Of a DNA stretch of 64,000 nt, positions 33,753 through 43,892 are shown piece after piece; the first letter of the stretch is position 1, and each line of letters begins with the position of its first letter. Origin of the DNA: Myxococcales bacterium (GTDB lineage Bacteria; Myxococcota_A; Polyangia; Polyangiales; GCA-016699535). The notes beneath the pieces are model-generated. The model was not told the origin of the DNA and made no database searches. It saw nothing but the letters and a program-made list of their open reading frames with translations. The position numbers were made by a program, and so were the translations under genes. Where the stretch lies: assembly GCA_020633325.1 (NCBI GenBank), contig JACKDX010000001.1, positions 1,178,001 to 1,242,000 on the forward strand. Direction: 5' to 3'.

Positions 33753-34115
33753 TCAGGTGCTCATGTGCCGCCAAACGTACTGACCCAAGAAAGTGATCAG
33801 TGAGATGACAAGGGCCGCCATGAACGCGGCCGACCATGAAGTCACCTGGAACTTTGACGTGAGCGCATCCGTAAAGCGCAACAGGATCGCGTTGACCACC
33901 CAGTGTGTCACAAACCAAAACAGAAATCCGAGGCCCAGCGTGCCGACCCCAATCACGACAAATAAAAGCCATCCGAGGAAGAAGTTTAGTGTGGCGAAAA
34001 TCAACGCCGTCCACAATGCTCCGCCGGTGCTAGACACTTTGATACCGGGCATGAACTTGGCGGTCAGCCAAATGGCAAAAGCTAGAATGAACCAGCCAAT
34101 CAATAATCGCATCAT
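33753..34115 (-). CDS. Small membrane protein, phage-holin family IV type
   Basis: 120 residues from the ATG at 34115, preceded by AAGGAAG. Four hydrophobic segments fill most of the chain: LLIGWFILAFAIWLTAKFMP, LWTALIFATLNFFLGWLL, GVGTLGLGFLFWFVTHWVV, and AALVISLITFLGQYVW. This matches the widespread YvlD/holin-superfamily IV proteins, which are not generally phage-derived. It converges on the receptor gene, with a 6-base gap. No phage gene is nearby. Confidence 0.85.
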   Translation of the reverse strand: MMRLLIGWFILAFAIWLTAKFMPGIKVSSTGGALWTALIFATLNFFLGWLLFVVIGVGTLGLGFLFWFVTHWVVNAILLRFTDALTSKFQVTSWSAAFMAALVISLITFLGQYVWRHMST

Positions 34116-34259
34116 GTGTCTCTTCCTTTCTAAGAGCGCGCATGGTGCCCTAGCAGCCCAGCTTCTGCAACCGTGACGTGGCTGTGGCATTTCGCCACAC
34201 TGTGGCGTTGGGGGGACGGCAGCCGGGGGTAGCCTTCTGTTAATCCCCATCCTATCAAT

Positions 34260-34568
34260 ATGTTACTTGGACGCCACCTGGCGCGGTTTATGCACCAGCT
34301 CAATATTATGAATACACGAAACATCATGCGTATTATAACGACACGAAGCGTCATGACGGCGTTGGGGATCCCGGTTGCGCTGGCTACGGTCGCTGGCGCT
34401 ATTTATTTTATGTGGTCGCGACACAAGTCATCGTCGGCGGCAAAGGATGCGAGATCCGCCGACCAACCGGAGAGGCGGCGACCGCAAAAGAACATCGTGG
34501 ACGTGGCAAGCGCGGATTCCTTTCCCGCGAGTGACCCGCCCGCCTTTAGCGCCAACCGATATAACTGA
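34260..34568 (+). CDS. Small membrane-anchored protein with SFPASDPP motif
   Basis: 102 residues from the ATG at 34260; other ATGs at 34290, 34308 and 34326 are possible and no ribosome site decides. One helix (GIPVALATVAGAIYFMW) is followed by a charged linker and the ending VDVASADSFPASDPPAFSAN. The SFPASDPP tail recurs in many short proteobacterial proteins of unknown function. It lies 17 bases before the convergent NtrC-type gene. Confidence 0.65.
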   Translation: MLLGRHLARFMHQLNIMNTRNIMRIITTRSVMTALGIPVALATVAGAIYFMWSRHKSSSAAKDARSADQPERRRPQKNIVDVASADSFPASDPPAFSANRYN

Positions 34569-34585
34569 ATCGTTGGGACGCGATA

Positions 34586-35944
34586 TCATTCGCGGTCGTA
34601 GCGCTCCAGTTTGCGATACAGCGTTCGTCGATCGAGGCCGAGCACGGCGGCGGCCTGGGTCTTGTTGCCAGCGACTGCGGTGAGGACCCGCTCGATATAT
34701 CGCTTCTCAAGCTCGCTTAAGGACAGAAGATGCTCTGCGTCACTGTCCACCAACACCATCTTGGTGCTTTCGAAGCGGCCGATCTTTTCAGGGAGGTCAT
34801 CTACGGTAATTTCCTCAAAGCGCGTGAGGGTCACGGCGCGCTCGATCGAATTTTGCAGCTGCCTCACATTTCCTGGCCAATCGTATTCGAGTAAACGACG
34901 CGCGGCTTCACTCGAGATGCCCTTGACGGGCCTCGACAACTTGGTGGCAAAGGTTTGCACAAACTGTTGCGCCAAGAGAAGAATGTCGTTACCTCGTGCC
35001 CGCAGGGGGGGTAAGTGTACTTGGACGACATTCAACCGATAGTAGAGATCCTCTCGAAACCGGCCTTCTTCGACTTCGGTTTCGAGATCGCGGTTGGTCG
35101 AGGCGATCACCCGCGTATCAAAGGAAATGTCCTTCCCCCCGCCGACGGGACGCACCTGGCGTTCTTCCAGGACTCGCAACAATTTCGGTTGCATGTCGAG
35201 TGCCATTTCGCCGATTTCATCAAGAAGTACCGTGCCGCGGTGCGCGCGCTCAAAAAGACCCTTGCGGTCGGAGTGCGCGTCGGTAAATGCGCCCTTTGCA
35301 TGGCCAAAGAGTTCGCTCTCCAAAAGATTCGTGGGCACGGCAGCGCAGTTGATAGCCAAAAATGGGTGCGCCGAGCGACGCGATTGGGTATGGAGCGCGC
35401 GGGCGACGAGTTCTTTGCCCGTACCGCTTTCGCCTGTAAGTAGCACTGTCGCATCGGTGTTGCGTAGCCGTTCTATTAAGTCGTAGACCTTCTTCATGGC
35501 TGTGCTCTGACCAATGAGTTGGCCGGGGCTGCTGAAAGTTTCGAGGGTATGCCGCAGCCGTTTCACCTCTTGCCGTAGATGGAAATGTTGTGCCGCCCGA
35601 TTGACGGCATGCGCAAGATTGGCCACGTCCACGGGTTTTGGGATGAAATCATAGGCTCCGGCACGGATGGTATCGATAACAGACTCCATGCTGCCGAATG
35701 CAGTGAGCACGATCACGGGCGTATCGGGGCGATTGGCGACGATGCGCTCGCAGAGCTCAATACCGCTCATCTCTGGCAGATTGAGGTCAGTGAGCACTAC
35801 ATCGAAGTCGCGCTCATTGAGCAAAGTAAGAGCCTGATCGGCGGTAGTTCGCCAATCCACCTCAATCCCGTGTCGGGATAACCCATCTTGGATCGCCTCG
35901 CACAGATCTTGTTCGTCGTCTACTAAGAGTACCTGAGTGGCCAT
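34586..35944 (-). CDS. Sigma-54-dependent response regulator (NtrC family)
   Basis: 452 residues: receiver (1-125, phosphoacceptor D53, K103), AAA+ activator domain (about 140-375) with Walker A GESGTGKE (171-178) and the sigma-54-contact loop GAFTDA (218-223), and a Fis-type helix-turn-helix (NKTQAAAVLGLDRRTLYRKL) at the end. It activates transcription from sigma-54 promoters when phosphorylated. GGGGGAG before the ATG is a strong ribosome site. No histidine kinase is in the neighbourhood, so it is an orphan regulator here. It follows leuB by 41 bases on the same strand. Confidence 0.94.
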   Translation of the reverse strand: MATQVLLVDDEQDLCEAIQDGLSRHGIEVDWRTTADQALTLLNERDFDVVLTDLNLPEMSGIELCERIVANRPDTPVIVLTAFGSMESVIDTIRAGAYDFIPKPVDVANLAHAVNRAAQHFHLRQEVKRLRHTLETFSSPGQLIGQSTAMKKVYDLIERLRNTDATVLLTGESGTGKELVARALHTQSRRSAHPFLAINCAAVPTNLLESELFGHAKGAFTDAHSDRKGLFERAHRGTVLLDEIGEMALDMQPKLLRVLEERQVRPVGGGKDISFDTRVIASTNRDLETEVEEGRFREDLYYRLNVVQVHLPPLRARGNDILLLAQQFVQTFATKLSRPVKGISSEAARRLLEYDWPGNVRQLQNSIERAVTLTRFEEITVDDLPEKIGRFESTKMVLVDSDAEHLLSLSELEKRYIERVLTAVAGNKTQAAAVLGLDRRTLYRKLERYDRE

Positions 35945-35985
35945 GATGACTCCCCCTTACATCAATCATCAGATGATAATGTGCA

Positions 35986-37056
35986 CTAAGTCCGCAAGCC
36001 TTCGACTATAGCCATCGTGACCTCCTCGGTGCTAGAGGCCTCGGCGGGTTTGAGGTCCCTGGTCCGTACACCCAGCGTGACGCACCGGCCGACGGCTTGT
36101 TCAACGGCCTGGGCTTCTTGGGTAAGCCCCAAACTATGCCGCAACAACAGCGCGGCACTGAGAATCGTTCCGACGGGATTGGCAACGCCCTGGCCAGCAA
36201 TGTCCGGGGCAGAGCCATGGATGGGCTCGTAAAGTCCTAAACGACTGTCACCGAGAGAGGCGCTTGGCAACATGCCGAGCGATCCGGTGAGCACCGCAGC
36301 TTCATCTGAAAGAATATCGCCGAACATATTCTCGGTGACCATGACATCAAAACTCTGAGGATCGGTGACCAAGCGCATGGCGGCAGAATCCACGAGCTGG
36401 TGCTCTAACATGACATGAGGATAATCCTGGGCAATCTGGGATGTGACCTGTCTCCACAAACGGGAGCTCTCCAGTACGTTCGCCTTATCGACCGAGGTGA
36501 CCTTACCCCGGCGGCTCTCGGCAAGCGTAAACGCAAGCCGAACCACTCGCGCGATTTCGTGGGTGGTGTACATCAGGGTATCCACCGCACGCTCGCCTCC
36601 TTCATAGGGCTCGCGAAATCGCGGCTCCCCGAAGTAGATGCCGCCCGTAAGTTCACGCACCACGATCATATCGACGCCTTCGAGCACCTCGGCGCGCAGC
36701 GGCGAGGCCGAAAGAAGCTCTGGAAAAAGAGTGACCGGCCGAAGATTGGCAAACAGGCCCATTCCCTTGCGCAGACCTAACAAGCCTTGCTCCGGTCGTA
36801 CGTGTGACGCCGGGTCCGACCACGCTGGCCCCCCCACCGCGCCGAGTAATACTGCATCTGCCGCCAAGCATGCCGAAAGCGTATCTTCGGGCAGAGGTGA
36901 GTGCGTCGCATCAATCGCGGCACCGCCAATGAGCCGGGTATCGAACTCGAAGGTGTGTCCAAATCGTCGCGCTACGGCCTCAAGGACTTGCCGCCCCGCG
37001 TGTACGATTTCCGGCCCGATGCCGTCGCCGGGTAACATGACCAGTTTTGCCATCAT
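35986..37056 (-). CDS. leuB: 3-isopropylmalate dehydrogenase
   Basis: Oxidises 3-isopropylmalate to 2-oxoisocaproate (NAD-dependent), leucine pathway, and in the citramalate route beta-methylmalate to 2-oxobutyrate. The 356 residues show [10 protein letters not shown] at 8-17, [27 protein letters not shown] and [16 protein letters not shown]. It overlaps cimA by 4 bases (ATGA) and is the last gene of the ilv-leu operon. Confidence 0.96.
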   Translation of the reverse strand: MMAKLVMLPGDGIGPEIVHAGRQVLEAVARRFGHTFEFDTRLIGGAAIDATHSPLPEDTLSACLAADAVLLGAVGGPAWSDPASHVRPEQGLLGLRKGMGLFANLRPVTLFPELLSASPLRAEVLEGVDMIVVRELTGGIYFGEPRFREPYEGGERAVDTLMYTTHEIARVVRLAFTLAESRRGKVTSVDKANVLESSRLWRQVTSQIAQDYPHVMLEHQLVDSAAMRLVTDPQSFDVMVTENMFGDILSDEAAVLTGSLGMLPSASLGDSRLGLYEPIHGSAPDIAGQGVANPVGTILSAALLLRHSLGLTQEAQAVEQAVGRCVTLGVRTRDLKPAEASSTEEVTMAIVEGLRT

Positions 37057-38660
37057 AGGGTGCTAGCCTTTAGGTGGGTTGGTTTCGTACGTGCGGGCTC
37101 TGAGTCCAACAAAAGACCATATTCTATTCCATCAACCAGTGCATACAGCGATGCCTCGATGATATTTCCCGAGGCACCCACGGTTCCCCAGGTTCGCAGC
37201 CCCCGGCGGCAATCAATTAACACGCGCACGATAGCCGATGTCCCATCCCCGCCATCGAGAATGCGCACCTTATAGTCCACAAGCTGTATGTCGTCGAGAT
37301 GGGCGATATAGGGTCCGAGCGCCTTCCTTAGCGCCGCATCGAGGGCCGCCACTGGCCCATCCCCTTCGGAGATCGCATGCTCTGTTTGGCCATGGACATC
37401 GACCTTGACGGTCGCCTCGGCATAGGGCCGCGAGCCCTCCCGCATGCCAGCTTTGACCTCGTAATCGATCACGCGAAACGGTGGCAGATACTCAGGATCT
37501 CTGCGCTCTAGCATCAGAGCAACCGACGCTTCCGCTGACTCGAAGGAGTAACCTTGAGCCTCGCACAGTTTGATGTGCTGGAGCACCTCCAAATCGACCC
37601 CCGAGGCCACGTGAACGCCGTGCTCCTCCGCTTTCGTGAGAACGTTGCCGCGCCCCGAAAGCTCGCTCACCAATGTGCGGGCTTCATTGCCAACCCATTC
37701 AGGTTCGATGTGCTGGTATGAGAGAGCATTCCTTCGCATGGCAGCGACGTGAACGCCGCCTTTGTGGGCAAATGCGCTGCGGCCAACATATGGCGCATGC
37801 TCGTCGAAGGGCAAGTTAGCTAACTGTGTCACGTAACGCGATACGTCCTGAAGTTCGTTCAAACGGCCCTTCGGCAAACACTCGCGATCCATCTTCAGCT
37901 CCAAATTTGGCACAATCGTCATCAAGTTCGCGTTTCCACATCGCTCGCCGTAGCCGTTGACCGTTCCTTGAATGTGAATTGCGCCACCCTGAACCGCAGC
38001 GAGACTATTGGCCACTGCGCAGCCGGTATCGTTGTGGGCGTGGATGCCCAAGGGATGCTCAACCGCCACCATAGTGTTGCGGGTGACTTCCTCGATTCTC
38101 CAAGGCAGGTTTCCACCATTTGTGTCACACAACACACACACCTCAGCGCCCCCACGCTTAGCTGCATTGATGGTTTCAAGCGCGTAAACCGAGTCGTGAC
38201 AATACCCGTCAAAGTAATGTTCGGCGTCGTAAATGACACGACGACCATGAACAACCAGATACGCGACGCTTTCTTCGATTAGCCGCAGGTTTTCGTCTAA
38301 CGTCGTGCGGAGCACGTCAGTGACGTGGAGTCCCCAGCTTTTCCCAAAAACGGTGCAAACCGGCGTGGAAGCTGCCAGCAGTGTATTGAGATTAGCATCG
38401 TCTTCCACCGAAACGTTCACGCGGCGCGTTGACCCAAAGGCTGCAACCGCCGCGTGAGTCCACGCCATGTCTTTGGCCCGATCAAAAAACTCGATATCCT
38501 TGGGGTTCGATCCCGGCCAACCACCCTCGATAAAATGCACGCCAAAGAGATCCAATCGTTGAGCAATGCGGATCTTGTCCTGGCACGAATAGGAGATGCC
38601 CTCACGCTGCGTCCCATCGCGTAGCGTTGTGTCGTAGAGTTGAATCGGCGGGTTAGCCAT
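37053..38660 (-). CDS. cimA: (R)-citramalate synthase
   Basis: Condenses pyruvate and acetyl-CoA to citramalate, giving 2-oxobutyrate without threonine. From the ATG at 38660 it has 535 residues: [17 protein letters not shown] (DRE-TIM barrel) near the start, [18 protein letters not shown]-type glycine segment [10 protein letters not shown], and the C-terminal regulatory domain. The GGWPGSNP box distinguishes CimA from LeuA. The frame is open upstream inside leuD but that stretch does not look coding. It overlaps leuD by 8 bases and leuB by 4. Citramalate versus isopropylmalate specificity is by family resemblance. Confidence 0.92.
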   Translation of the reverse strand: MANPPIQLYDTTLRDGTQREGISYSCQDKIRIAQRLDLFGVHFIEGGWPGSNPKDIEFFDRAKDMAWTHAAVAAFGSTRRVNVSVEDDANLNTLLAASTPVCTVFGKSWGLHVTDVLRTTLDENLRLIEESVAYLVVHGRRVIYDAEHYFDGYCHDSVYALETINAAKRGGAEVCVLCDTNGGNLPWRIEEVTRNTMVAVEHPLGIHAHNDTGCAVANSLAAVQGGAIHIQGTVNGYGERCGNANLMTIVPNLELKMDRECLPKGRLNELQDVSRYVTQLANLPFDEHAPYVGRSAFAHKGGVHVAAMRRNALSYQHIEPEWVGNEARTLVSELSGRGNVLTKAEEHGVHVASGVDLEVLQHIKLCEAQGYSFESAEASVALMLERRDPEYLPPFRVIDYEVKAGMREGSRPYAEATVKVDVHGQTEHAISEGDGPVAALDAALRKALGPYIAHLDDIQLVDYKVRILDGGDGTSAIVRVLIDCRRGLRTWGTVGASGNIIEASLYALVDGIEYGLLLDSEPARTKPTHLKASTL

Positions 38661-39249
38661 GGCGTCGTTGATTTTTTTCGTAAGCCTCGATGTCGGGGTT
38701 GAACCCAAGAATGTAGTCAAGCTCGTCGATCCCTTCGAGCAAACAGTATTTCGAAAAGGGCTCGATGGGGAAAGCGCCGTGCAAACCATCCGGTAGGGTG
38801 ACCTGCTGTTGGACCAGGTCAATGTTTAGCTGTGCCCTCGGGTCAGCTTCTACAAGCCGGGCGATGGCGGCATGCAGACTTGCGTCGACCTGCACAGGCA
38901 ACAAGCCGTTTTTGAGCGAGTTGTTCCGAAAGATGTCGGCAAACGATAATGCGATGACCGCCCTCAGCCCCCATGCCCGAAGCGCCCAGGGTGCATGCTC
39001 GCGCGATGATCCCGATCCGAAGTTGTGACCGGCGAGGAGCAGCTCGGCCCCGCGGGCAGACGCGAGATTCAATGGAAAATCCGGGTTTGGCGTTCCGTCA
39101 GCGAGATAGCGCCAGTCTGAAAACAACTTCTCTCCCAGCCCGTTCTTATCCGTAACCTTGAGAAACCTGGCAGGAATAATCTGGTCGGTATCAACATTGT
39201 CGCGCAAAAGTGGGACGACATGGGATGTGATGGGTATAAATTTTTCCAT
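38653..39249 (-). CDS. leuD: Isopropylmalate isomerase small subunit
   Basis: With LeuC forms the aconitase-like isomerase converting 2- to 3-isopropylmalate (and citramalate to beta-methylmalate). 198 residues: VPLLRDNVDTDQIIPARFLK at 13-32, GHNFGSGSSREHAPWAL (the substrate-binding swivel domain), FADIFRNNSLKNGLLPV. The ATG at 39249 has GAGAGGG 6 bases ahead. It follows leuC by 12 bases and overlaps cimA by 8. Confidence 0.97.
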   Translation of the reverse strand: MEKFIPITSHVVPLLRDNVDTDQIIPARFLKVTDKNGLGEKLFSDWRYLADGTPNPDFPLNLASARGAELLLAGHNFGSGSSREHAPWALRAWGLRAVIALSFADIFRNNSLKNGLLPVQVDASLHAAIARLVEADPRAQLNIDLVQQQVTLPDGLHGAFPIEPFSKYCLLEGIDELDYILGFNPDIEAYEKNQRRHG

Positions 39250-39261
39250 GTGCAGCCCTCT

Positions 39262-40665
39262 CTAAGTAAGCAACGACCGCACGTCATGAATGCGACCTGC
39301 AATGGCGGTGGCGGCCGCCGTCAAAGGGGAGGCCAGAAACGTGCGACCGCCTTTGCCTTGCCTGCCCTCGAAGTTGCGGTTGCTGGTACTGACGGCATAC
39401 TGGCCAGGACTCAACTGATCACCATTCATGCCAATGCACATGGAACAGCCTGGGTTGCGCCACTCGGCTCCGGCCGCCTTAAAGATGCTGTCCAATCCCT
39501 CAGCTTCCGCCTCGCGTTTGACCTCTTCTGACCCAGGTACCACGAGTGTGCGCACGGTGGGGGCGACCTTTCGGTCTTTAAGGATGGATGCAGCAAGGCG
39601 CAAATCTGTGATGCGTGAATTGGTACAGGAGCCAATAAACACTACGTCAACCGGCATTCCCAGCAGGGGCTTACCCGGCTCTAGTGCCATGTAATTTAGC
39701 GCCTTTTCCAGCGCCTGCCGTTGAGCCATGTCGCTGAGGCTGCGGGGGTCGGGCACCGGTTGTGTGATGGCCACGCCCATGCCCGGATTGGTACCATAGG
39801 TGATCATGGGCTCAAGGCGCGAGGCATCAAGTGATACGCGGAGATCATACGTGGCGTCAGGATCACTTGGCAAAAGCTTCCAACGTGCGACTGCATCGTC
39901 CCACGCGCCTGCCTTAGGCGCATGTTCTCGGTTTGCGAGATAACTAAACGTTGTCGCATCGGGTGCGATCATTCCAGCGCGCGCTCCTGCCTCGATACTC
40001 ATGTTGCAGATTGTCATCCGCCCTTCCATGTCCAGGGCGCGAATCGCGGATCCGGTGTACTCAAGGACATACCCGGTGCCGCCGTCGGTGCCGATCTTGG
40101 CGATTAGCGCCAGAATAACATCCTTGGCCGTCACGCCTCGTGACAGTACACCATCAATGTTGACCTCATAGGTCTTGGGACGCCGCTGCAGCAAACACTG
40201 CGTTGCAAGCACATGCTCGACCTCGCTTGTCCCGATTCCGAACGCCAACGCCCCAAAAGCGCCGTGGGTAGAGGTATGACTGTCGCCGCATACGATCGTC
40301 ATGCCCGGTTGGGTGAGTCCCAACTCAGGTCCGATCACATGCACAATGCCGTGATGAGCGCTGCCCAGGGCGTGCAGCAAAATACCAAATTCACGACAAT
40401 TGGCTTCGAGCTGCTTGAGTTGCGCCTCGGCCAAAGTGTCAACGACCGCGAGTGACTTGGGAAGCGTCGGTGTGGAGTGATCCATGGTGGCTACCGTGAG
40501 TTCCGGTCGCCGGACTGTAAGACCGCGCGCACGCAGCCCTGCAAAAGCCTGTGGTGAGGTTACCTCGTGAATCAAGTGCAAATCGACATAAAGGACAGCG
40601 GGTCTATCAGCCTCTTCTCGTACTACGTGAGCATTCCATACTTTTTCAAACAGCGTCGTATTCAT
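39262..40665 (-). CDS. leuC: Isopropylmalate isomerase large subunit
   Basis: Aconitase-fold subunit carrying the [4Fe-4S] cluster. 467 residues. The cluster Cys residues appear in [13 protein letters not shown] (near 350) and [11 protein letters not shown] (near 410). VDHSTPT-type and [13 protein letters not shown] motifs are in the first domain. It follows leuA by 6 bases and precedes leuD by 12. Confidence 0.97.
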   Translation of the reverse strand: MNTTLFEKVWNAHVVREEADRPAVLYVDLHLIHEVTSPQAFAGLRARGLTVRRPELTVATMDHSTPTLPKSLAVVDTLAEAQLKQLEANCREFGILLHALGSAHHGIVHVIGPELGLTQPGMTIVCGDSHTSTHGAFGALAFGIGTSEVEHVLATQCLLQRRPKTYEVNIDGVLSRGVTAKDVILALIAKIGTDGGTGYVLEYTGSAIRALDMEGRMTICNMSIEAGARAGMIAPDATTFSYLANREHAPKAGAWDDAVARWKLLPSDPDATYDLRVSLDASRLEPMITYGTNPGMGVAITQPVPDPRSLSDMAQRQALEKALNYMALEPGKPLLGMPVDVVFIGSCTNSRITDLRLAASILKDRKVAPTVRTLVVPGSEEVKREAEAEGLDSIFKAAGAEWRNPGCSMCIGMNGDQLSPGQYAVSTSNRNFEGRQGKGGRTFLASPLTAAATAIAGRIHDVRSLLT

Positions 40666-40671
40666 AGTGCT

Positions 40672-42318
40672 TCATCCCCGAGCCTGAGCTGAGTCTTTGA
40701 CCGTCTCGCTGACGCGGGTTGGTTCGCGATGCGATAACAATCGGTTGAGCGCAGCGATATAGGCTTTGGCGCTGGCAAGAAGGATGTCCGGATCCGCGCC
40801 ATGTCCGTAGAAAACACGGTGTTGCCGTCCGTGCTGTGCGCTTTGACCTTTGGACGGGTTGTCACTTCGAATGCGCACACTCACCTCTCCGAGCGCGTCA
40901 ATACCCTCGGTTACGGCATGCACTGAGTATTCCACAAGAACGCTGGGTGCTTTAACGATGGCATCGATGGCCTTGTAGAGTGCATCGATAGGCCCGCCGC
41001 CGGTAGCAGCTTGCGTGTGGGCAACGCCGTCTGAAGTGAGAAGCCGAATCGTCGCCGTGGGAATGCCGCCAAGCGCTGAGCTCACCTGCAACCGCTCCAG
41101 AATGAAATGCTCCTTGGGCGGATGGAGTTCCGAGCTCGCCAACGCCTCGACGTCGGCGTCGGTTACCGTTTTCTTCTTGTCAGCAAGGGCCTTGAACTGA
41201 TTAAATGCTTTTTCGAGCTGCGGTGCATCGAGGTCGTAACCGAGTTCCTTGAGCCTTACCGCAAAGGCATGTCTACCCGAGTGTTTGCCAAGGACCAGAT
41301 GACTTTGTGAAGCGCCGACGGTCTCTGGTCGCATGATCTCATAAGTCTCTTCGTGTTTAAGCATTCCGTCTTGGTGAATGCCAGCTTCGTGCGCAAACGC
41401 GTTGGCGCCAACGATGGCCTTGTTGGGCTGCACCACGATGCCTGTTGTTTTACTGACGAGCCGACTCACGCGGATAAGCTGCGTTGTGTCGATGCCCGTC
41501 GTAAGTTCGAGCGCTGAGCGCCTCGTATGAAGTGCCATCACGATCTCCTCAAGGGATGTGTTCCCGGCACGTTCGCCGATACCGTTGACGGCAACCTCAA
41601 CCTGTCGCGCTCCGGCACGGATACCCGCTAACGAGTTGGCGGTGGCCAGCCCGAGATCGTTATGACAATGCACGGAAATCACCACATTCTGAGAGTCTTT
41701 CACACGTTGATAAATACGGGCAATGCGCTCCCCAAATTCATCGGGCATGGTGTAGCCGACCGTGTCCGGAATGTTGAGTGTTTTTGCGCCGGCGGCGATA
41801 GCGACATCCAATACCTCGTGCAAGAAGTCCTCTTCGGTGCGCCCGGCATCTTCCGCGCTAAACTCCACATCAGCACACAGACCGCATGCAAAGCGCACCA
41901 TCTCGTTGACCCGCTCAAGAACTTGCGCCTGGCTCATTCTGAGTTTGTGTTCCCGGTGGATGGGAGACGTAGCCAAGAACGTATGAATGCGTGGATGCTT
42001 CGCAGGTTTGACGGCTTCCCAGGCCTGCTCGATATCCCGTCGTTGCGCACGGGCCAGCCCGCAAATGGTGGGAGGGCGATTGCTGGGTCGCCCCTCCACA
42101 CAAAGGTTGCCTACGCGCTCTGCGATTGCTTTGACCGCAGCGAGATCATCGGGTGACGCCGCTGGGAACCCGGCTTCGATCACATCCACGCCCACTCTTG
42201 AAAGCATCCGCGCGACCTCCAGTTTTTCGTCCGAAGTCATGCTGGCACCCGGAGACTGCTCTCCATCGCGCAAGGTGGTGTCGAAAATACGTACGTAGTT
42301 TGCGTCCGTTGGATCCAT
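40672..42318 (-). CDS. leuA: 2-isopropylmalate synthase
   Basis: First committed step of leucine synthesis, acetyl-CoA plus 2-oxoisovalerate. 548 residues: FDTTLRDGEQSPGASM at 12-27, VIEAGFPAASPDDL, ISVHCHNDLGLATANSLAGI, and NGIGERAGNTSLEEIVMA. The C-terminal domain (about 395-520) is the allosteric part that binds leucine in the family. Starts 2 bases after ilvC. Its neighbour cimA is a paralogue with a different first box. Confidence 0.97.
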   Translation of the reverse strand: MDPTDANYVRIFDTTLRDGEQSPGASMTSDEKLEVARMLSRVGVDVIEAGFPAASPDDLAAVKAIAERVGNLCVEGRPSNRPPTICGLARAQRRDIEQAWEAVKPAKHPRIHTFLATSPIHREHKLRMSQAQVLERVNEMVRFACGLCADVEFSAEDAGRTEEDFLHEVLDVAIAAGAKTLNIPDTVGYTMPDEFGERIARIYQRVKDSQNVVISVHCHNDLGLATANSLAGIRAGARQVEVAVNGIGERAGNTSLEEIVMALHTRRSALELTTGIDTTQLIRVSRLVSKTTGIVVQPNKAIVGANAFAHEAGIHQDGMLKHEETYEIMRPETVGASQSHLVLGKHSGRHAFAVRLKELGYDLDAPQLEKAFNQFKALADKKKTVTDADVEALASSELHPPKEHFILERLQVSSALGGIPTATIRLLTSDGVAHTQAATGGGPIDALYKAIDAIVKAPSVLVEYSVHAVTEGIDALGEVSVRIRSDNPSKGQSAQHGRQHRVFYGHGADPDILLASAKAYIAALNRLLSHREPTRVSETVKDSAQARG

Positions 42319-42320
42319 AT

Positions 42321-43334
42321 CTAGTCTCCTGACTTTACCGTGACCGGCTCGACAAATGGCATCATTTCGCGAAGCTTAGCTCCTACCTTCTCGATGGTAT
42401 GCGCTTGCTCGTCACGGACGTGTTTTTTGTAGTTGGGCCGTCCCGCCTCATTCTCCGCTATCCAGCGCTTGGCAAACGTACCATTCTGAATCTCATCCAA
42501 AATGACTTTCATCTCTGCTTTGGTGTGATTGTTGATGATACGCGGGCCAGAGACGTAATCGCCCCACTCCGCAGTGTCGCTGATGGAATAACGCATGTAA
42601 TTGAGCCCGCCACGGTACATCAGGTCGACAATGAGCTTCAGCTCATGGAGGCATTCAAAATAGGCGATCTCCGGTTGATATCCGGCTTCAACCAAGGTCT
42701 CAAAGCCGGCTTTGACCAGAGCACTGGCCCCGCCGCATAACACAGCCTGCTCTCCAAAGAGATCCGTTTCCGTTTCCTCCTCGAAGGTCGTGGTCAATAC
42801 GCCGGCGCGTGCGGAACCGATGCCCTTGGCGTACGCCAACGCATTCTGGTCGGCCTGACCGCTGGCATCCTGATGAACGGCAAGGAGTGCAGGCACGCCG
42901 CCGCCTTCCCGATAGGTTTCTCTCACCCGGTGCCCAGGTCCCTTAGGTGCTATCATACTAACATCGATGTGGCGGGGAGGTTTTATCTCGCCGAACCGGA
43001 TATTAAATCCATGTGCAAACATCAAGGTCTGGCCTTCCCGAAGCTGGGGCTCGATATGTTCCTTGTAGATAGCCTTTTGGGCCGTGTCCGGCGCCAACAG
43101 CATGATGACATCGCTCTGTTCGGCGGCTTCGCGCACTGAAACAACCTGCAAACCATCCCCTTTGGCGGTGGCCTTTGAGCGGCTGCCCTCGTGGAGCCCG
43201 ATGCGCACATCGATCCCGCTATCTCGAAGGTTTAGGGCGTGGGCGTGGCCTTGCGAGCCATAGCCTATGATGGCAACTTTTTTTCCCTGAATGCGACTGA
43301 GGTCTGCGTCTTTGTCATATCGAATCTGAACCAT
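42321..43334 (-). CDS. ilvC: Ketol-acid reductoisomerase (NADP type, class I)
   Basis: Isomerises and reduces acetolactate or acetohydroxybutyrate. From the ATG at 43334 (AAGGAC 8 bases ahead) it has 337 residues, the class I length. The Rossmann loop [17 protein letters not shown] is near 25-41. The phosphate-binding Arg and Ser in [10 protein letters not shown] suggest NADPH use. The metal-binding [12 protein letters not shown] is near 190. Four codons upstream are open but not needed. It lies 25 bases after ilvN. Confidence 0.97.
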   Translation of the reverse strand: MVQIRYDKDADLSRIQGKKVAIIGYGSQGHAHALNLRDSGIDVRIGLHEGSRSKATAKGDGLQVVSVREAAEQSDVIMLLAPDTAQKAIYKEHIEPQLREGQTLMFAHGFNIRFGEIKPPRHIDVSMIAPKGPGHRVRETYREGGGVPALLAVHQDASGQADQNALAYAKGIGSARAGVLTTTFEEETETDLFGEQAVLCGGASALVKAGFETLVEAGYQPEIAYFECLHELKLIVDLMYRGGLNYMRYSISDTAEWGDYVSGPRIINNHTKAEMKVILDEIQNGTFAKRWIAENEAGRPNYKKHVRDEQAHTIEKVGAKLREMMPFVEPVTVKSGD

Positions 43335-43359
43335 GGCTATCTGTCCTTTCTTAGTCCTG

Positions 43360-43890
43360 CTATGCGGCACGTACGTCTCTTCTTACCTTGGGCACCGACA
43401 TTTCCGGTCCGCGTTTCATGGCAATCGCCCCAGTGCGCACGATCTCGGCCGTGCCAAATGGCTGTAACACCACCACAAAACTGTCGATTTTTTCTTGGGA
43501 GCCCGTAATCTCAACAATCATTGCTTCCGGCGCGATGTCGACGATGTGTGCGCGAAAGACATTGCAAACCTCGATGGCTTGCGCGCGCCTCTCAGGATCG
43601 ACCAATACTTTGATCAGGGCCAGATGGCGTATCACACACGGCGTGTCCGTGACATCTTCGACTGTCAGCACGTTGACCAGTTTGTATAAGTTGGCCTCGA
43701 AACGCCGAGCCGTGTCTGCATCGGCCTGCACCACAATCGTCATTCGCGAGATGCCCTGCTCGTGGGTATGTCCAACATTAAGCGACTCAATGTTAAACGC
43801 ACGCCGGCGGAACAGTGATGCCACTCGGTTGAGTACGCCAGGCTTATCTTCCACATAGACTACAAACGTTCGCCACTCTTTTGGGGTCAT
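43360..43890 (-). CDS. ilvN: Acetolactate synthase regulatory subunit
   Basis: 176 residues. The N-terminal ACT domain ([20 protein letters not shown], 7-26) binds valine in the family and gives feedback control of the catalytic subunit. [19 protein letters not shown] follows at about 35-53; the second half is the C-terminal ALS_ss domain ([20 protein letters not shown]). It starts 2 bases after ilvB, the usual pairing. Also called ilvH. Confidence 0.96.
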   Translation of the reverse strand: MTPKEWRTFVVYVEDKPGVLNRVASLFRRRAFNIESLNVGHTHEQGISRMTIVVQADADTARRFEANLYKLVNVLTVEDVTDTPCVIRHLALIKVLVDPERRAQAIEVCNVFRAHIVDIAPEAMIVEITGSQEKIDSFVVVLQPFGTAEIVRTGAIAMKRGPEMSVPKVRRDVRAA

Positions 43891-43892
43891 GA

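Noticed and set aside
33753..34115. Holin-like protein as evidence for a prophage
   Set aside because: This holin-superfamily IV type is common on ordinary chromosomes, and no phage genes surround it.
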